Shown here: positions 54,566 to 63,825 of the stretch, piece after piece | Position numbering within the stretch: position 1 is the first letter of the stretch | Layout: every line of letters begins with the position of its first letter | Origin: Planctomycetota bacterium | GTDB lineage: Bacteria; Planctomycetota; Phycisphaerae; WQYP01 | Reading direction: 5' to 3' | Length of the DNA stretch: 64,000 nt | Assembly: GCA_021818445.1 (NCBI GenBank) | Contig: JAKAEB010000009.1 | Location: 1-64,000, forward strand | The notes under the pieces: generated by a model | Told to the model about the DNA's origin: nothing | Seen by the model: only the letters and a program-made list of their open reading frames with translations | Database searches by the model: none | Made by a program: the position numbers and the translations under genes

Positions 54566-56563
54566 ATGCTGCGCTTGACCATTCGGCGCAAACTTGTTGG
54601 AACACTGGTCATCACAGGTTTTCTTCCCATGCTGATCCTGTTGGTGTCGGTGTTGTCGTACGGGACCCATTCACGATTGGAAACCGTATCGGCCGAATTT
54701 AACGAGCTTGCTTTGGCCAGTTCCCAAGGCGTATCGGATCGCATAGATTCAGAAGCCAGACGCCTCTCATTGCTGGCGCGCCTGCCCGGGACGGTGAAGA
54801 TTTTTGAATCATCACTGAAACATAAATCCATAAAGATTGGCGGCAACCTCGCGGCCGCTCGATCACCGGGCAAACATGCAGCCCACAAAGGCGGCCCGCT
54901 GTTACTCAATGACGCCTTGTCTCATTGGATGCGGATTATCAGTGCCGACAATCCGCAGCGTTTTCATTTTCTGGCCGCCAATGCAGCGGGCGTTATCATT
55001 GCCGCCGACATTAAACCGGCCGAAAAATTGGTACAAAAACATAAGTGGTTCAAGGATGCAACAGCCGGGGCGGCCGGGCAGGTGCTTGTTAAGGCCATTT
55101 CAAATGATGTGCATACTCACCAGCCGGCGGTCATTTTGGTCGTGCCGGTGGAGCAGCCCAAAACAGGTGCCATGCTGGGTGTTATTAAAGAGACGATTGG
55201 CATTCACACCATCGAGCGGCAATTGGCGCGGGGTATGGGTGCCACTGAATCGTCGGTGGCAATTTTTGACACCCGGCTCGGCCGAACGATCTTCAGCATC
55301 GGGTCGGTCAAAAATACCGACAAAGCGGCGCAAATTTTCATTCGGGGCAATTCGGGTAAGCGCAATTGGCTTAGCCTGTTGGTTCATGGTTTGGTGGTGG
55401 GTGCCGCGCCGGTAGAGTTTCATACGCTGACCCAGATATCCGGCGTGCCGTTGCTGGTGCCGCATTGGTATGTGCTTGTTTCAGAACCCGCTATTACTGT
55501 GCTGTCACCTATTTTTAGTCAGGCACGCCTTGCAGCGCTGCTTGGCCTGCTGATGATTTTGCTGCTCTTCGGTATCGGTTTTTGGATCAGCCAACGCGAA
55601 ATTGTCACACCCCTCAAACGTCTGCGGGTGGCGGCGGCGGCGGTGACACGCGGCGAGTTGAATGTTCGCCTGCTTGGAGATTCACCGGAAACGTCTGGGT
55701 TCAGGCATGACGAATTGGGCGAATTGGCTCATGATTTCGATGCGATGACCAAATCACTCCAGGCCACCCGGCACGCGCTTGAACGCCGTGAAGCGGCCAA
55801 ATCTCGCTTCATTACCATTGCCGCCCATGAACTGCGAACGCCAATCGGTGCCCTTTTGGGGCATTTAGAGCTTATCAAATCACGGCTGGTGGAAACACCT
55901 TTGGATGCCGATGTCAAAACCCGCCTCGAGCACAGTTTGCTGGTGGCCATTTCCAACGCCACACGGCTGGAGAACATAGTCAATGAACTTCTTAAACTGG
56001 TAAAGGAAGACCGTATCGCCCAGACACTGCGTTGGCAAAAGGTGAATATGGTGGAACTGGTCAAAAGCGTTTGTGCGGAGCACACCGACTTTTTTCATGA
56101 GCGTCACCTCACACTCGATATGCGGTTGGCCGACAACATTGGTCCCATTGACGGCGATCCGGACAAACTGCGGGATGCCCTGGTGAATGTGTTGATCAAT
56201 GCCATTCGCTTTTCGCCGGAAGGTGGCACCGTCAGGCTTGCCATGCGAAAAATCGTCGGCGGAATGTTGGAACTGGATGTGGAAGACTCGGGCCCCGGTG
56301 TATCGCAGGATGCCATGGGGGGCCTATTTGAGCCTTTCCAACCTGGCGATGATGTGGCCCATCACTCCACGGCTGCTAATGATCAATCGGGTTTTGGCCT
56401 GGGGTTGGGATTAGCCATTGTTCGACGCTTTATTGATATGCATGGGGGGCGGGTATACATACAAAAATTGCCGGTTGGCACACGTGTGCGATTTATTTTA
56501 CCTATTGAACGCTTTGAACCGCTACCGAGCATCAGCGAACTTATGGCCTCGGATGGTATTTAA
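54566..56563 (+). CDS. Orphan membrane sensor histidine kinase
   Basis: A 665-residue two-component sensor. Two membrane segments (about residues 11-33 and 320-345) bracket a large periplasmic sensor domain of dCache type. HAMP follows at about 345-400 (REIVTPLKRLRVAAAAVTRGELNV). The HisKA box is FITIAAHELRTPIGALLGHL with the phospho-accepting histidine near residue 421. HATPase motifs are N box NVLINAIRFSPEGG, G1 DSGPGVS and G2 GFGLGLGLAIV. The ATG at 54566 is supported by GGGAGACG. No response regulator gene is adjacent, so it is an orphan kinase. Confidence 0.92.
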   Translation: MLRLTIRRKLVGTLVITGFLPMLILLVSVLSYGTHSRLETVSAEFNELALASSQGVSDRIDSEARRLSLLARLPGTVKIFESSLKHKSIKIGGNLAAARSPGKHAAHKGGPLLLNDALSHWMRIISADNPQRFHFLAANAAGVIIAADIKPAEKLVQKHKWFKDATAGAAGQVLVKAISNDVHTHQPAVILVVPVEQPKTGAMLGVIKETIGIHTIERQLARGMGATESSVAIFDTRLGRTIFSIGSVKNTDKAAQIFIRGNSGKRNWLSLLVHGLVVGAAPVEFHTLTQISGVPLLVPHWYVLVSEPAITVLSPIFSQARLAALLGLLMILLLFGIGFWISQREIVTPLKRLRVAAAAVTRGELNVRLLGDSPETSGFRHDELGELAHDFDAMTKSLQATRHALERREAAKSRFITIAAHELRTPIGALLGHLELIKSRLVETPLDADVKTRLEHSLLVAISNATRLENIVNELLKLVKEDRIAQTLRWQKVNMVELVKSVCAEHTDFFHERHLTLDMRLADNIGPIDGDPDKLRDALVNVLINAIRFSPEGGTVRLAMRKIVGGMLELDVEDSGPGVSQDAMGGLFEPFQPGDDVAHHSTAANDQSGFGLGLGLAIVRRFIDMHGGRVYIQKLPVGTRVRFILPIERFEPLPSISELMASDGI

Positions 56564-56614
56564 TTAACTTCATTATTGGCGCAGTAAATGTTGATGGGGC
56601 TTGGCGAGGCATAG

Positions 56615-57760
56615 ATGAGTTTGCTCAATCCATGGTGGCTGCTGGTACCCGCGTCGGCATTAATGCTGATGGCTATCATCCTGTTTTGGCAAATGCTTTA
56701 CCAGCGGCCGGTTCCTTTCACTGCCATGCATTGGCTGCACCCCGCAACTCGTCGGAAATGGGCACCCATCCGCCGGCCACCCTTGTGGATGCTTCTGACG
56801 GCCGGTGCCGTGATGGTAAGCGCCTTGGGCACATTGCATATTAGCGTGGAACCGGCGAAAAAAACGCAAACTCCAATCAGCATTCAGGTCGCCATCCGCT
56901 ATGTGGGTGGACACGAATACGGCTTTATCAGAACGATGAGTCAGTCCGCGCTACCTGAAATCAGCGTTATTGGCCCGGGTAAGTCCGTCAGACTCGCGCC
57001 GTCGCAATTGCTTCACGGCGTGGTGTTTCCGCTTTCACCAGCAAGGCACCCGTCACATATTGGTCTGGAGTCCAATGGAAAAATAATATGGCAAAAACCC
57101 ATCCCACCCTGGGCTTTGCATCACACGCTTGGCGTGGTTTTAGGAAAGGACATCCCACCGGTGGTAACGCGGGCCTTGCGGGCGATTTCCTGGGTGAAAA
57201 TTGAAGGCACAGCCAAACCCACATCACTTTTCATTGGTCATCGAATGCATCGGCGATTCCCGGGCAGTGAGCTGATATTGGCCAACCGCACATCAGAAGT
57301 ACCCATCAAGCCTGCAAAACCCATTGTGATGGCGAGTCAGGTTGCGCTTCTGAAATTTGTTCAATTTCGGCACGTGTTGGTACATCGCTTGAAATTGCTG
57401 CGCCCAGCCCCGGGCTGGCAAACCCTCGTGCAGGTCAACCGGCGGCCCTGGCTTATCCAGCGGCATCGCCTGGGCGCATATGATTGGGTTGCAGGTTCGA
57501 GTTTTTTCGATGACAGCACCAACTGGCCAAAATTTGCTTCTTTTGTCATTTTCATGACCAACGCGCTCCATCTTGCCAACCGCGTACCACCCACCACCTC
57601 CCTATGGATGGCGAGCGGAGTCGTAATGGCCGAAAGCCCGGACGAAAAATCGCGTCTGGAGATATCGTGGACGCTGGCACTACTTGCCGCAGCTATGGCG
57701 GTTGGAGCACTTTGGAACTTGCAATCGCACCGAATTCAGCCCGCCCATCCGGCCGATTGA
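56615..57760 (+). CDS. BatA-like N-terminal membrane protein
   Basis: A 381-residue membrane protein. The N-terminus (MSLLNPWWLLVPASALMLMAIILF) and second helix (PPLWMLLTAGAVMVSALGTL), separated by a basic stretch, match the aerotolerance-type BatA N-terminal module. A C-terminal membrane helix follows at about 350-370. The middle 250 residues are probably periplasmic and unassigned. There is no VWA domain with MIDAS motif, so it resembles the short BatA-head proteins often seen in planctomycetes. It is 51 bases after the histidine kinase and might be cotranscribed, but no functional link is evident. Confidence 0.7.
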   Translation: MSLLNPWWLLVPASALMLMAIILFWQMLYQRPVPFTAMHWLHPATRRKWAPIRRPPLWMLLTAGAVMVSALGTLHISVEPAKKTQTPISIQVAIRYVGGHEYGFIRTMSQSALPEISVIGPGKSVRLAPSQLLHGVVFPLSPARHPSHIGLESNGKIIWQKPIPPWALHHTLGVVLGKDIPPVVTRALRAISWVKIEGTAKPTSLFIGHRMHRRFPGSELILANRTSEVPIKPAKPIVMASQVALLKFVQFRHVLVHRLKLLRPAPGWQTLVQVNRRPWLIQRHRLGAYDWVAGSSFFDDSTNWPKFASFVIFMTNALHLANRVPPTTSLWMASGVVMAESPDEKSRLEISWTLALLAAAMAVGALWNLQSHRIQPAHPAD

Positions 57761-57783
57761 TATCAATTTGCCGATGGCAGACT

Positions 57784-58668
57784 CTAAGACATTTCACGCG
57801 GTGTAAGTGCGACCGGTACGGTTTCGTCCACCCGCATGTTGTCAATCAGGCGGGTCGTACCGAGCTTGGCCGCAATCAGGATGACATCCTGAAGTCCGAT
57901 GGCACCCTCCACAGCGATCAGCGTGTGCCGGTTACAAATCGCGGCATAGCGTGTCACTAATCCGGCAGCGTCAACGCGCTGGCGAATTTCTTGACCGAGC
58001 TGGGCGGCGTCGCGGTCCCCGCGACGGGCCTCATTGACTGCCCAGCACAAGGTGCGGTAGATGGCCGGGGCACGCTGCCGTTCTTCGGCTGACAGATAGC
58101 GGTTACGACTGCTCATGGCTAGTCCATCCGGTTCGCGTCGGGTGGGTGCGACTATTAATTCCACCGGAAAATTTAACTGCTCCATCATTTGCGCCAGAAT
58201 GACGTACTGCTGAAAATCCTTCTGCCCCAGTATCATGTGCGTGGGCAGGATTATATTCAATAATTTTGCCACCACCGTGCAGACACCCTGAAAATGGCCC
58301 GGCCGATCGGCACCCTCCCACCATTCCCCTATTTTTCCCGGCATCACGAGCATGTCGGACTTTCCAGCGGGATACATGGTCGCCGCTGCGGGTGCAAATA
58401 ATACATCGGCACCGTGGGCTGTGAGTAATTCCTCATCCGCCGGCAAGGTGCGCGGATAGCGCGAAAAGTCTTCGCCCGCCCCAAACTGCAGTGGATTGAC
58501 AAAAATGGATGCAACAACCGACCCGCGATGGCCCGCTTGTTGCCGGGCCTGTGCCACCAAGCTGGCATGCCCCTCGTGCAGGGCACCCATCGTGGGTACA
58601 AACACAACCGGGCTACCAACGCTATCGCGCCACCGGCGGTATTGAGCTATGTCGTGGAAGGTTTGCAT
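57784..58668 (-). CDS. panC: Pantothenate synthetase
   Basis: A 294-residue ligase joining pantoate and beta-alanine with ATP in coenzyme A synthesis. Motifs: PTMGALHEGHASLV (HIGH-type) near residue 23, FVNPLQFGAGEDFSRYPR near 60, GQKDFQQYVILAQM near 148 and the KMSKS-equivalent MSSRNRYLS near 185. The ATG at 58668 has GGAGGAG upstream, inside the end of folK, and the two genes overlap by 22 bases. It is the third gene of a leftward operon GT87-folK-panC. Length is normal. Confidence 0.96.
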   Translation of the reverse strand: MQTFHDIAQYRRWRDSVGSPVVFVPTMGALHEGHASLVAQARQQAGHRGSVVASIFVNPLQFGAGEDFSRYPRTLPADEELLTAHGADVLFAPAAATMYPAGKSDMLVMPGKIGEWWEGADRPGHFQGVCTVVAKLLNIILPTHMILGQKDFQQYVILAQMMEQLNFPVELIVAPTRREPDGLAMSSRNRYLSAEERQRAPAIYRTLCWAVNEARRGDRDAAQLGQEIRQRVDAAGLVTRYAAICNRHTLIAVEGAIGLQDVILIAAKLGTTRLIDNMRVDETVPVALTPREMS

Positions 58669-59180
58669 ATGGGAGACTCCTCCTGCGGATATATCCATGG
58701 GTCGTCATTCTTCAACTTACGCAACAACTCCGCCACGGTTAACCCCGCCATTGGATGAATCCAATCCGGCGCAATGCTGTTCAACGGCTCAAGGACAAAA
58801 GCCCGTATCGCAAGCCGCGGATGCGGTACACGCATCGACGGAGTATTAATAACCAGATTGCCGTAAAACAGCAGGTCCAGGTCGATGATACGGGGGCCAT
58901 AGCGCTCGTCACGCCTGCGTATACGGCCCTGCCTGGTTTCAATTTCCAGCAGCATGGATAAAAGTTCTTCAGGTGACAGCGTGGTAAGCACATGGGCTAC
59001 CGAATTAAGGAAATCAGCCTGTTGCGCCGGGCCCCCAACCGGGGCGTACCAGTGCGGCATGGCATGGGCAACCAAGTTTGTCTGCGGAAGGTTTTTTAAT
59101 GCTTCGATGGCAGCCGCCATCTGCCGGGGAGGATCGCAAAGGTTCGACCCCAATGCAATGAACGCGTCGCAGGGTGTCAC
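58647..59180 (-). CDS. folK: 2-amino-4-hydroxy-6-hydroxymethyldihydropteridine pyrophosphokinase
   Basis: A 177-residue HPPK of folate synthesis, transferring pyrophosphate from ATP to the pterin. It begins with the family's AFIALGSNL and holds the signature RYGPRIIDLDLLFYGNLVI with the catalytic aspartates, followed by PHPRLAIRAFVLEPL. The start is GTG at 59180, seven bases after GGAGG; it overlaps the stop of the preceding GT87 gene by four bases (GTGA). panC starts within its end. It gives the same pathway as pabB at 2857-4314. Confidence 0.95.
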   Translation of the reverse strand: MTPCDAFIALGSNLCDPPRQMAAAIEALKNLPQTNLVAHAMPHWYAPVGGPAQQADFLNSVAHVLTTLSPEELLSMLLEIETRQGRIRRRDERYGPRIIDLDLLFYGNLVINTPSMRVPHPRLAIRAFVLEPLNSIAPDWIHPMAGLTVAELLRKLKNDDPWIYPQEESPICKPSTT

Positions 59181-60502
59181 GTCGCAGCCTCCGTCTTTTC
59201 GGCCGGGCGACATATCGCGCGACCCGGCGGAAAGCGGCTCGCGTTGAGAATGGTCAGCGCCATTAATACCGTCGCCCAAAGCGATACACCGATGGTCAGC
59301 ATCCATCGGTGGCCATTATGACCGAATATCTTGCCGACATCCGTTGTCAGAAACATCAGCACCGCACCCGCGATAAGCACAATAAACGCCAGTTGACGGT
59401 TCTTAAGCGGTTGAAGATTGTCGCAGAGAATCATCCCCATGGCAAAAAGCGTCATCGCCAGTGATACATAGTGGGGCACCCATGTTCGCGGTGAGGCCCA
59501 TAGCATGTACGCGGCCACGGCACCAATCTCAAGCAGATATCGCTTCTGCCCCAACGGTTTGAGCTTGGGCCGCGCCCACCACAGGCCGATGATGCCGATG
59601 ATGACTAAAATCAGACGGATCAAATCGTCGCTGGCATTTCTATGCAGATTCAGAATGTTAACGTAATGCGCCTTTTTAAGGCCGTGGGGGTGCGAATAGA
59701 AGGCCGGCACATGGCGTAAAAGGCGTGAAAGAAAACTCGGCACCGATTGGCCCACATAGTATTCCACGCGGCCATGAGTCACATAAGGAACAATCATAAT
59801 TTGAAACCATTCCCGGAACCATGCCCAATTTTGGCCCCATCCGAAAAAAAGCGTGGGAATGACAAAAAGCCCCAGCACCAGACCGACACCGATTCCACCG
59901 GCAACCTTCCATTGCCGCTTCCACAAAAAATAAATCAGAAAAATAATTGGCGTCACCTTCACACAGACCGCCAACCCCACCAACGTACCGCCCAGCCATC
60001 GAGCCCAGCTTTTATCGATCATCCCGAGCGCTAGCCCGACGGCCAGCGGCGTAAGCATCAGAAGATTAGTCTGGCCCTCCTGCATATCGCCCAGCACCGG
60101 TGGCAGCCAGACCAGCAATATCAGCGTGAGACCAACCATATCAAGGTCAACACCGGCCCGTTTTACAGCCTTGAAAAGTGCGAAAAATATGATGCAGCAG
60201 AATATCAGTTTGCAGCAAACCCACGCGAATTGGGCATTGGCCGGCGAGAGCCACGTAAATGGTGCAAAAACCACCAATGTCACCGGCGGGGTAGGAAATG
60301 AATCACTGGTATATGGGATGTGCCGGTGCAAAAATTGCGGCACCATGGTCATCCAGCGATCAAAATCGTTTACCTGCTGGGTGCTATGCGTCTGCTCTTT
60401 GTGGACGATGCGCATTCGCGCCTGCCACGCCGCCGACAGCGTAATGATGGTGCCGATCAGCAGCACGACAAAAAAATAAGTCTTTCCCGCGTGCCGACTC
60501 AT
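59177..60502 (-). CDS. GT87-type (DUF2029) membrane glycosyltransferase
   Basis: A 441-residue polytopic membrane protein with about ten to twelve hydrophobic segments. The sequence FPTPPVTLVVFAPFTWLS in the first loop and QEGQTNLLMLTPLAVGLAL match the DUF2029 family of polyprenyl-phosphate-dependent mannosyltransferases (GT87, GT-C fold). Donor and acceptor are unknown. The ATG at 60502 follows GGTGAGG. It is the first gene of the leftward GT87-folK-panC operon, so its cotranscription with vitamin genes looks incidental. Confidence 0.82.
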   Translation of the reverse strand: MSRHAGKTYFFVVLLIGTIITLSAAWQARMRIVHKEQTHSTQQVNDFDRWMTMVPQFLHRHIPYTSDSFPTPPVTLVVFAPFTWLSPANAQFAWVCCKLIFCCIIFFALFKAVKRAGVDLDMVGLTLILLVWLPPVLGDMQEGQTNLLMLTPLAVGLALGMIDKSWARWLGGTLVGLAVCVKVTPIIFLIYFLWKRQWKVAGGIGVGLVLGLFVIPTLFFGWGQNWAWFREWFQIMIVPYVTHGRVEYYVGQSVPSFLSRLLRHVPAFYSHPHGLKKAHYVNILNLHRNASDDLIRLILVIIGIIGLWWARPKLKPLGQKRYLLEIGAVAAYMLWASPRTWVPHYVSLAMTLFAMGMILCDNLQPLKNRQLAFIVLIAGAVLMFLTTDVGKIFGHNGHRWMLTIGVSLWATVLMALTILNASRFPPGRAICRPAEKTEAAT

Positions 60503-60541
60503 GCAACCTCACCGTCCACCTGAAAAATCGAATGCCGGATA

Positions 60542-61711
60542 TTAAAGGGCCAGTTTGCCAATCCGCGCCACGGCCTGAGCCAGTCGGCCCTCATCAACGG
60601 TCAGCGCCATTCGCAGAAATCCTTCGCCTGCCGGTCCAAAGCCTCCACCGGGCACTGTGACCACGTGCGCCTCTTCCAGCAATCGACTGCAAATGTCCAT
60701 GGACGATCTGCCCCCGGGGGTTTGCGCCCAGCAAAAAAAGCCCGCTGTCGGTTTTTCCATCCGCCATCCAAGCTTCATGAGTCCGTCGCACAGGACATCC
60801 CGTCGACTGCGATATATCTCCATCTGACTTTTTACGTCCGGGTGATCATAATGATTAAGCGCCACCGTACCGGCAACTTGAATGGCATTGAATTGACCGC
60901 TGTCCACGTTGCCTTTTACCTGAGCCAGCGCGGCAATCACCTGGGGGTTACCCACCGCCCATCCGATACGCCAGCCCGTCATATTGAAACTTTTTGACAA
61001 GGAATGAAATTCGATAGCCACATCCATCGCACCCGGAACTTGCAGGATGCTGGGCGGCGGTTGTTCAAAGTACACCTCGCCATAGGCTAAGTCGCTGGCG
61101 ATGATCCAGCCGTACCGATGCGCCAACTCTACCACATGCTGGTAAAAGCTCAGCGGTGCGGACGCTGCCGTCGGATTATTGGGGTAGTTCAGCCACACCA
61201 ATTTAGTCTGCTGGCGAATGTTCTCTGGTATCGATTCAAAATCGGGCAGAAAATGATTTTTTGCCTCAAGCGGCATCACATACACGCGACCGCCCGCAAA
61301 AATCGCACCGCTGTTGTATACCGGGTAACCCGGCTGCGGGACCAGCACCACATCACCGGGGTTGATCACCGCCAATGGAATATGACTGATGCCATCTTTT
61401 GACCCGATCGTGGTGAGTATGTGGCTGTCGGCATCAACCGAAACCCCAAAACGGCGCTGCATAAAGTCAGCGGCGGCTTTGCGGTAGGCCGGCACGCCTT
61501 CATCAAATGGATAGCGATGATTTTTGGGATCATAAATGGCTTTGGCCATTTCATCTATGATAAATTTATGCGTGGGCAAATCGGGATCGCCCACACCGAG
61601 ATTAATCACATCCTTGCCGGCCTGTAATAACGCCCGTTTTTTTTTGTCGATTTCGATAAACAGATAGGGGGGCAAGGCCTGAAGTCGCTGCGTTTTTACA
61701 AATTTATTCAC
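60542..61711 (-). CDS. dapL: LL-diaminopimelate aminotransferase
   Basis: A 389-residue PLP-dependent class I aminotransferase that makes LL-diaminopimelate from tetrahydrodipicolinate in one step, bypassing the succinylase pathway. The N-terminus INLGVGDPDLPTHKFI and PGYPVYNSGAIFAGG are typical of DapL. The PLP lysine lies in the box SLSKSFNMTGWRIGW near residue 233. The start is GTG at 61711, eleven bases after GGAG. The DapL route is found in planctomycetes and related groups, which fits the organism guess. Nearby dap genes are absent. Confidence 0.88.
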   Translation of the reverse strand: MNKFVKTQRLQALPPYLFIEIDKKKRALLQAGKDVINLGVGDPDLPTHKFIIDEMAKAIYDPKNHRYPFDEGVPAYRKAAADFMQRRFGVSVDADSHILTTIGSKDGISHIPLAVINPGDVVLVPQPGYPVYNSGAIFAGGRVYVMPLEAKNHFLPDFESIPENIRQQTKLVWLNYPNNPTAASAPLSFYQHVVELAHRYGWIIASDLAYGEVYFEQPPPSILQVPGAMDVAIEFHSLSKSFNMTGWRIGWAVGNPQVIAALAQVKGNVDSGQFNAIQVAGTVALNHYDHPDVKSQMEIYRSRRDVLCDGLMKLGWRMEKPTAGFFCWAQTPGGRSSMDICSRLLEEAHVVTVPGGGFGPAGEGFLRMALTVDEGRLAQAVARIGKLAL

Positions 61712-61861
61712 TTGGTCGAAAACTCCATCACTACCTTCGCCGTAAGCATCAGTACCCGGCGAGCGATGCAGTGTAAGGAACTTTGTTTTTACGGTAAAGT
61801 GTCCCAGGGAAGAGACTGGCTTTGTTGAGTTAAAATCCCGAAGTCTCGGAGGTAATCGTTT

Positions 61862-62449
61862 TTGCTCTTAGCGTATTTTATTGAAACACTCAATCCGTAC
61901 ATCATCCAATTTGGTCATTCGGCCTGGGGCATTCGCTGGTACGGAACTGCCTATCTGACAGGCTTTGTCATTGCCTATTTCCTTATGTCACGCTTCATAA
62001 AAACTGGCCGAATGGCGATGCCGAGAAGTCGCTTACCCGACTACGTCATTTTCGTCGCAATTTTTGGTGTTTTGATCGGTGGCCGCCTCGGTGAAGCCAT
62101 CTTGTATCGGCCCCACATGTTCACCAATTTCTCACCCCCGTTTCCCTACTGGGGTTTGTTAAAAGTGCAGTATGGAGGTATGGCGGCGCATGGCGGTATT
62201 GTCGGCGTGTTTGTGGCAACTTGGATTTTCGCCCGCCGCAACGGCTATGCCTTTCTCAATTTGATGGATTGCAGTGCCATGGTCGCACCCATTGGGCTAT
62301 TTTTTGGACGCATTGCCAATTTTATCAATGGCGAACTCTATGGCCACGTATGGCATAATCCGTGGGCCGTGCAATTTCCCACCGAGCTTATTTACCCGCC
62401 ACAAACCAAACTTGAACGCACCATAACCCCACGCAAGTGCACAATCTGA
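61862..62449 (+). CDS. lgt: Prolipoprotein diacylglyceryl transferase, N-terminal part
   Basis: The first 195 codons of Lgt, which adds diacylglycerol from phosphatidylglycerol to the lipobox cysteine of prolipoproteins. GGMAAHGG near residue 103 holds the conserved histidine, and GLFFGRIANFINGELYG is the Lgt signature. The TTG at 61862 has GGAGG seven bases upstream. The frame then runs into TGA at 62447-62449, while the rest of the protein continues in the next frame. The switch must occur between 62416 and 62449, near a CCCC run at 62427-62430. A one-base deletion or sequencing error is likely in this essential gene. Confidence 0.9.
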   Translation: MLLAYFIETLNPYIIQFGHSAWGIRWYGTAYLTGFVIAYFLMSRFIKTGRMAMPRSRLPDYVIFVAIFGVLIGGRLGEAILYRPHMFTNFSPPFPYWGLLKVQYGGMAAHGGIVGVFVATWIFARRNGYAFLNLMDCSAMVAPIGLFFGRIANFINGELYGHVWHNPWAVQFPTELIYPPQTKLERTITPRKCTI

Positions 62450-63045
62450 TTGATAAAGTCGCCGCCCATTTCGCCAATCGCCCCCGCATTTTCCATGCAT
62501 TGCAGGTCAATCCGCGCATGGAGATTGTCAACCTGTCGCGAGAAAATCATCCCTATGTTATCAATTTACTGCGGCAGATATTATTACCGCGCATACCTTC
62601 GCAATTAGTGGAAGCCACCACCGAGGGCCTCCTGCTGTTTATTATTTGCTATACCGTCGGACTTAAATGGAAAAAGCCCGGCGTGGCTGCGGCCGCCTTT
62701 GCGGTCGGCTATCCGATTATGCGGATTATTGGCGAGCAATTTCGCGATGGCGATCAGCCGCGCATGATCATGGGGCACCTCATAAGTTTGGGTGTCATAT
62801 ACTCTGTGCCCATGCTTATCCTCGGCTTGATATTTTTGGCGTGGGTCATTCTGCGCCGCGTTCCGGACGCAGAACTGGCCAAGATACGCGCCTACTCTGC
62901 GGTAGGCAGCAAAAATATCGAGAACGGCACTATCAAAAACCGGCCAGGCACCGACGCGTTGCCGCAGCATGAAAAGGCACCGATCGAGACCGCCGCAAAT
63001 GGTGCTTCTCACAAGTCGGTCACCGACCCGGACACCAGCAAATAG
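62416..63045 (+). CDS. lgt: Prolipoprotein diacylglyceryl transferase, C-terminal part (frameshifted)
   Basis: Continuation of lgt in the -1 frame relative to the N-terminal part. It contains the family's RIPSQLVEATTEGLLLFI, GYPIMRIIGEQFRDGDQPR and the final membrane helices. It has no start of its own with a ribosome site. Between the two parts lies an insertion of about 60 residues relative to short Lgt proteins. The last 40 residues are a polar tail. The two pieces together make a full-length transferase, so a single indel explains the break. Confidence 0.88.
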   Translation, partial: THHNPTQVHNLIDKVAAHFANRPRIFHALQVNPRMEIVNLSRENHPYVINLLRQILLPRIPSQLVEATTEGLLLFIICYTVGLKWKKPGVAAAAFAVGYPIMRIIGEQFRDGDQPRMIMGHLISLGVIYSVPMLILGLIFLAWVILRRVPDAELAKIRAYSAVGSKNIENGTIKNRPGTDALPQHEKAPIETAANGASHKSVTDPDTSK

Positions 63046-63108
63046 CGCCCAGCTACTTGCACGGTGGGGCCGACTGCGCCATCCGCGAAGCGCTTATAAA
63101 GGGTGGTG

Positions 63109-63825
63109 TCACACTGGCGTTGGACGATGGCCATAGCGTGCTTTAGCTGCCTCTGTGGGCTTCGCCCAAAGCACGGCGTTGGTGATTACTCGTTGAACCG
63201 CAGGGTTGTGATAGGTGGGGTAGGTTTCATGTCCCGGTCGGAAATAAAATATTCGGCCCATGCCGCGCCGATATGTCACCCCGCTGCGAAATACCTCGCC
63301 GCCGCTGAACCAACTGATTAGTAAGGTTTCATCCGGTTCGGGTATATCGAAATGCTCACCATACATTTCTTCCCGATCAAGTACAAAATGGTCGTCAATT
63401 CCCTGCACAATGGGGTGTCCCGGTGCCGTAACCCAAAGCACCTCTTTATCGTTGGCCTCGCGCCATTTCAGATCACAACTGGTCCCCATCAATCGTTTGA
63501 AAATCTTGGAAAAATGGGCGGAATGCAACACAATCAGCCCCATGCCGGCCAGTACCCGCCCATAAACCCGGTTCACAATCTCATCGCTTACCGCTTCATG
63601 TGCCTGGTGTCCCCACCAGATTAGCACGTCGGTTTGGTCCAGTCGTCGTTGTGGTAATCCGTGTTCCGGATCATCAAGTGTCGCAGCGCTGGCGGCAATG
63701 CTGCCGTTGCGATTGAGCGCATTGACGATGGCACCATGAATGCCATCAGGGTAAATGCTTTTGATGGCGGCGTCCGATTTTTCATGACGCCCTTCATTCC
63801 AGACCACAACGCGAAGTTTTTCCAT
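63109..63825 (-). CDS. ThuA-like domain protein
   Basis: A 238-residue ThuA-type protein of the class I glutamine amidotransferase-like fold. Visible features: [11 protein letters not shown] at the start, [35 protein letters not shown] and [19 protein letters not shown]. In bacteria ThuA-like proteins occur in sugar-utilisation loci and their role is uncertain; many planctomycetes have numerous paralogues. GGAGG upstream of the ATG at 63825 supports the start. It is convergent with lgt. Confidence 0.9.
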   Translation of the reverse strand: MEKLRVVVWNEGRHEKSDAAIKSIYPDGIHGAIVNALNRNGSIAASAATLDDPEHGLPQRRLDQTDVLIWWGHQAHEAVSDEIVNRVYGRVLAGMGLIVLHSAHFSKIFKRLMGTSCDLKWREANDKEVLWVTAPGHPIVQGIDDHFVLDREEMYGEHFDIPEPDETLLISWFSGGEVFRSGVTYRRGMGRIFYFRPGHETYPTYHNPAVQRVITNAVLWAKPTEAAKARYGHRPTPV

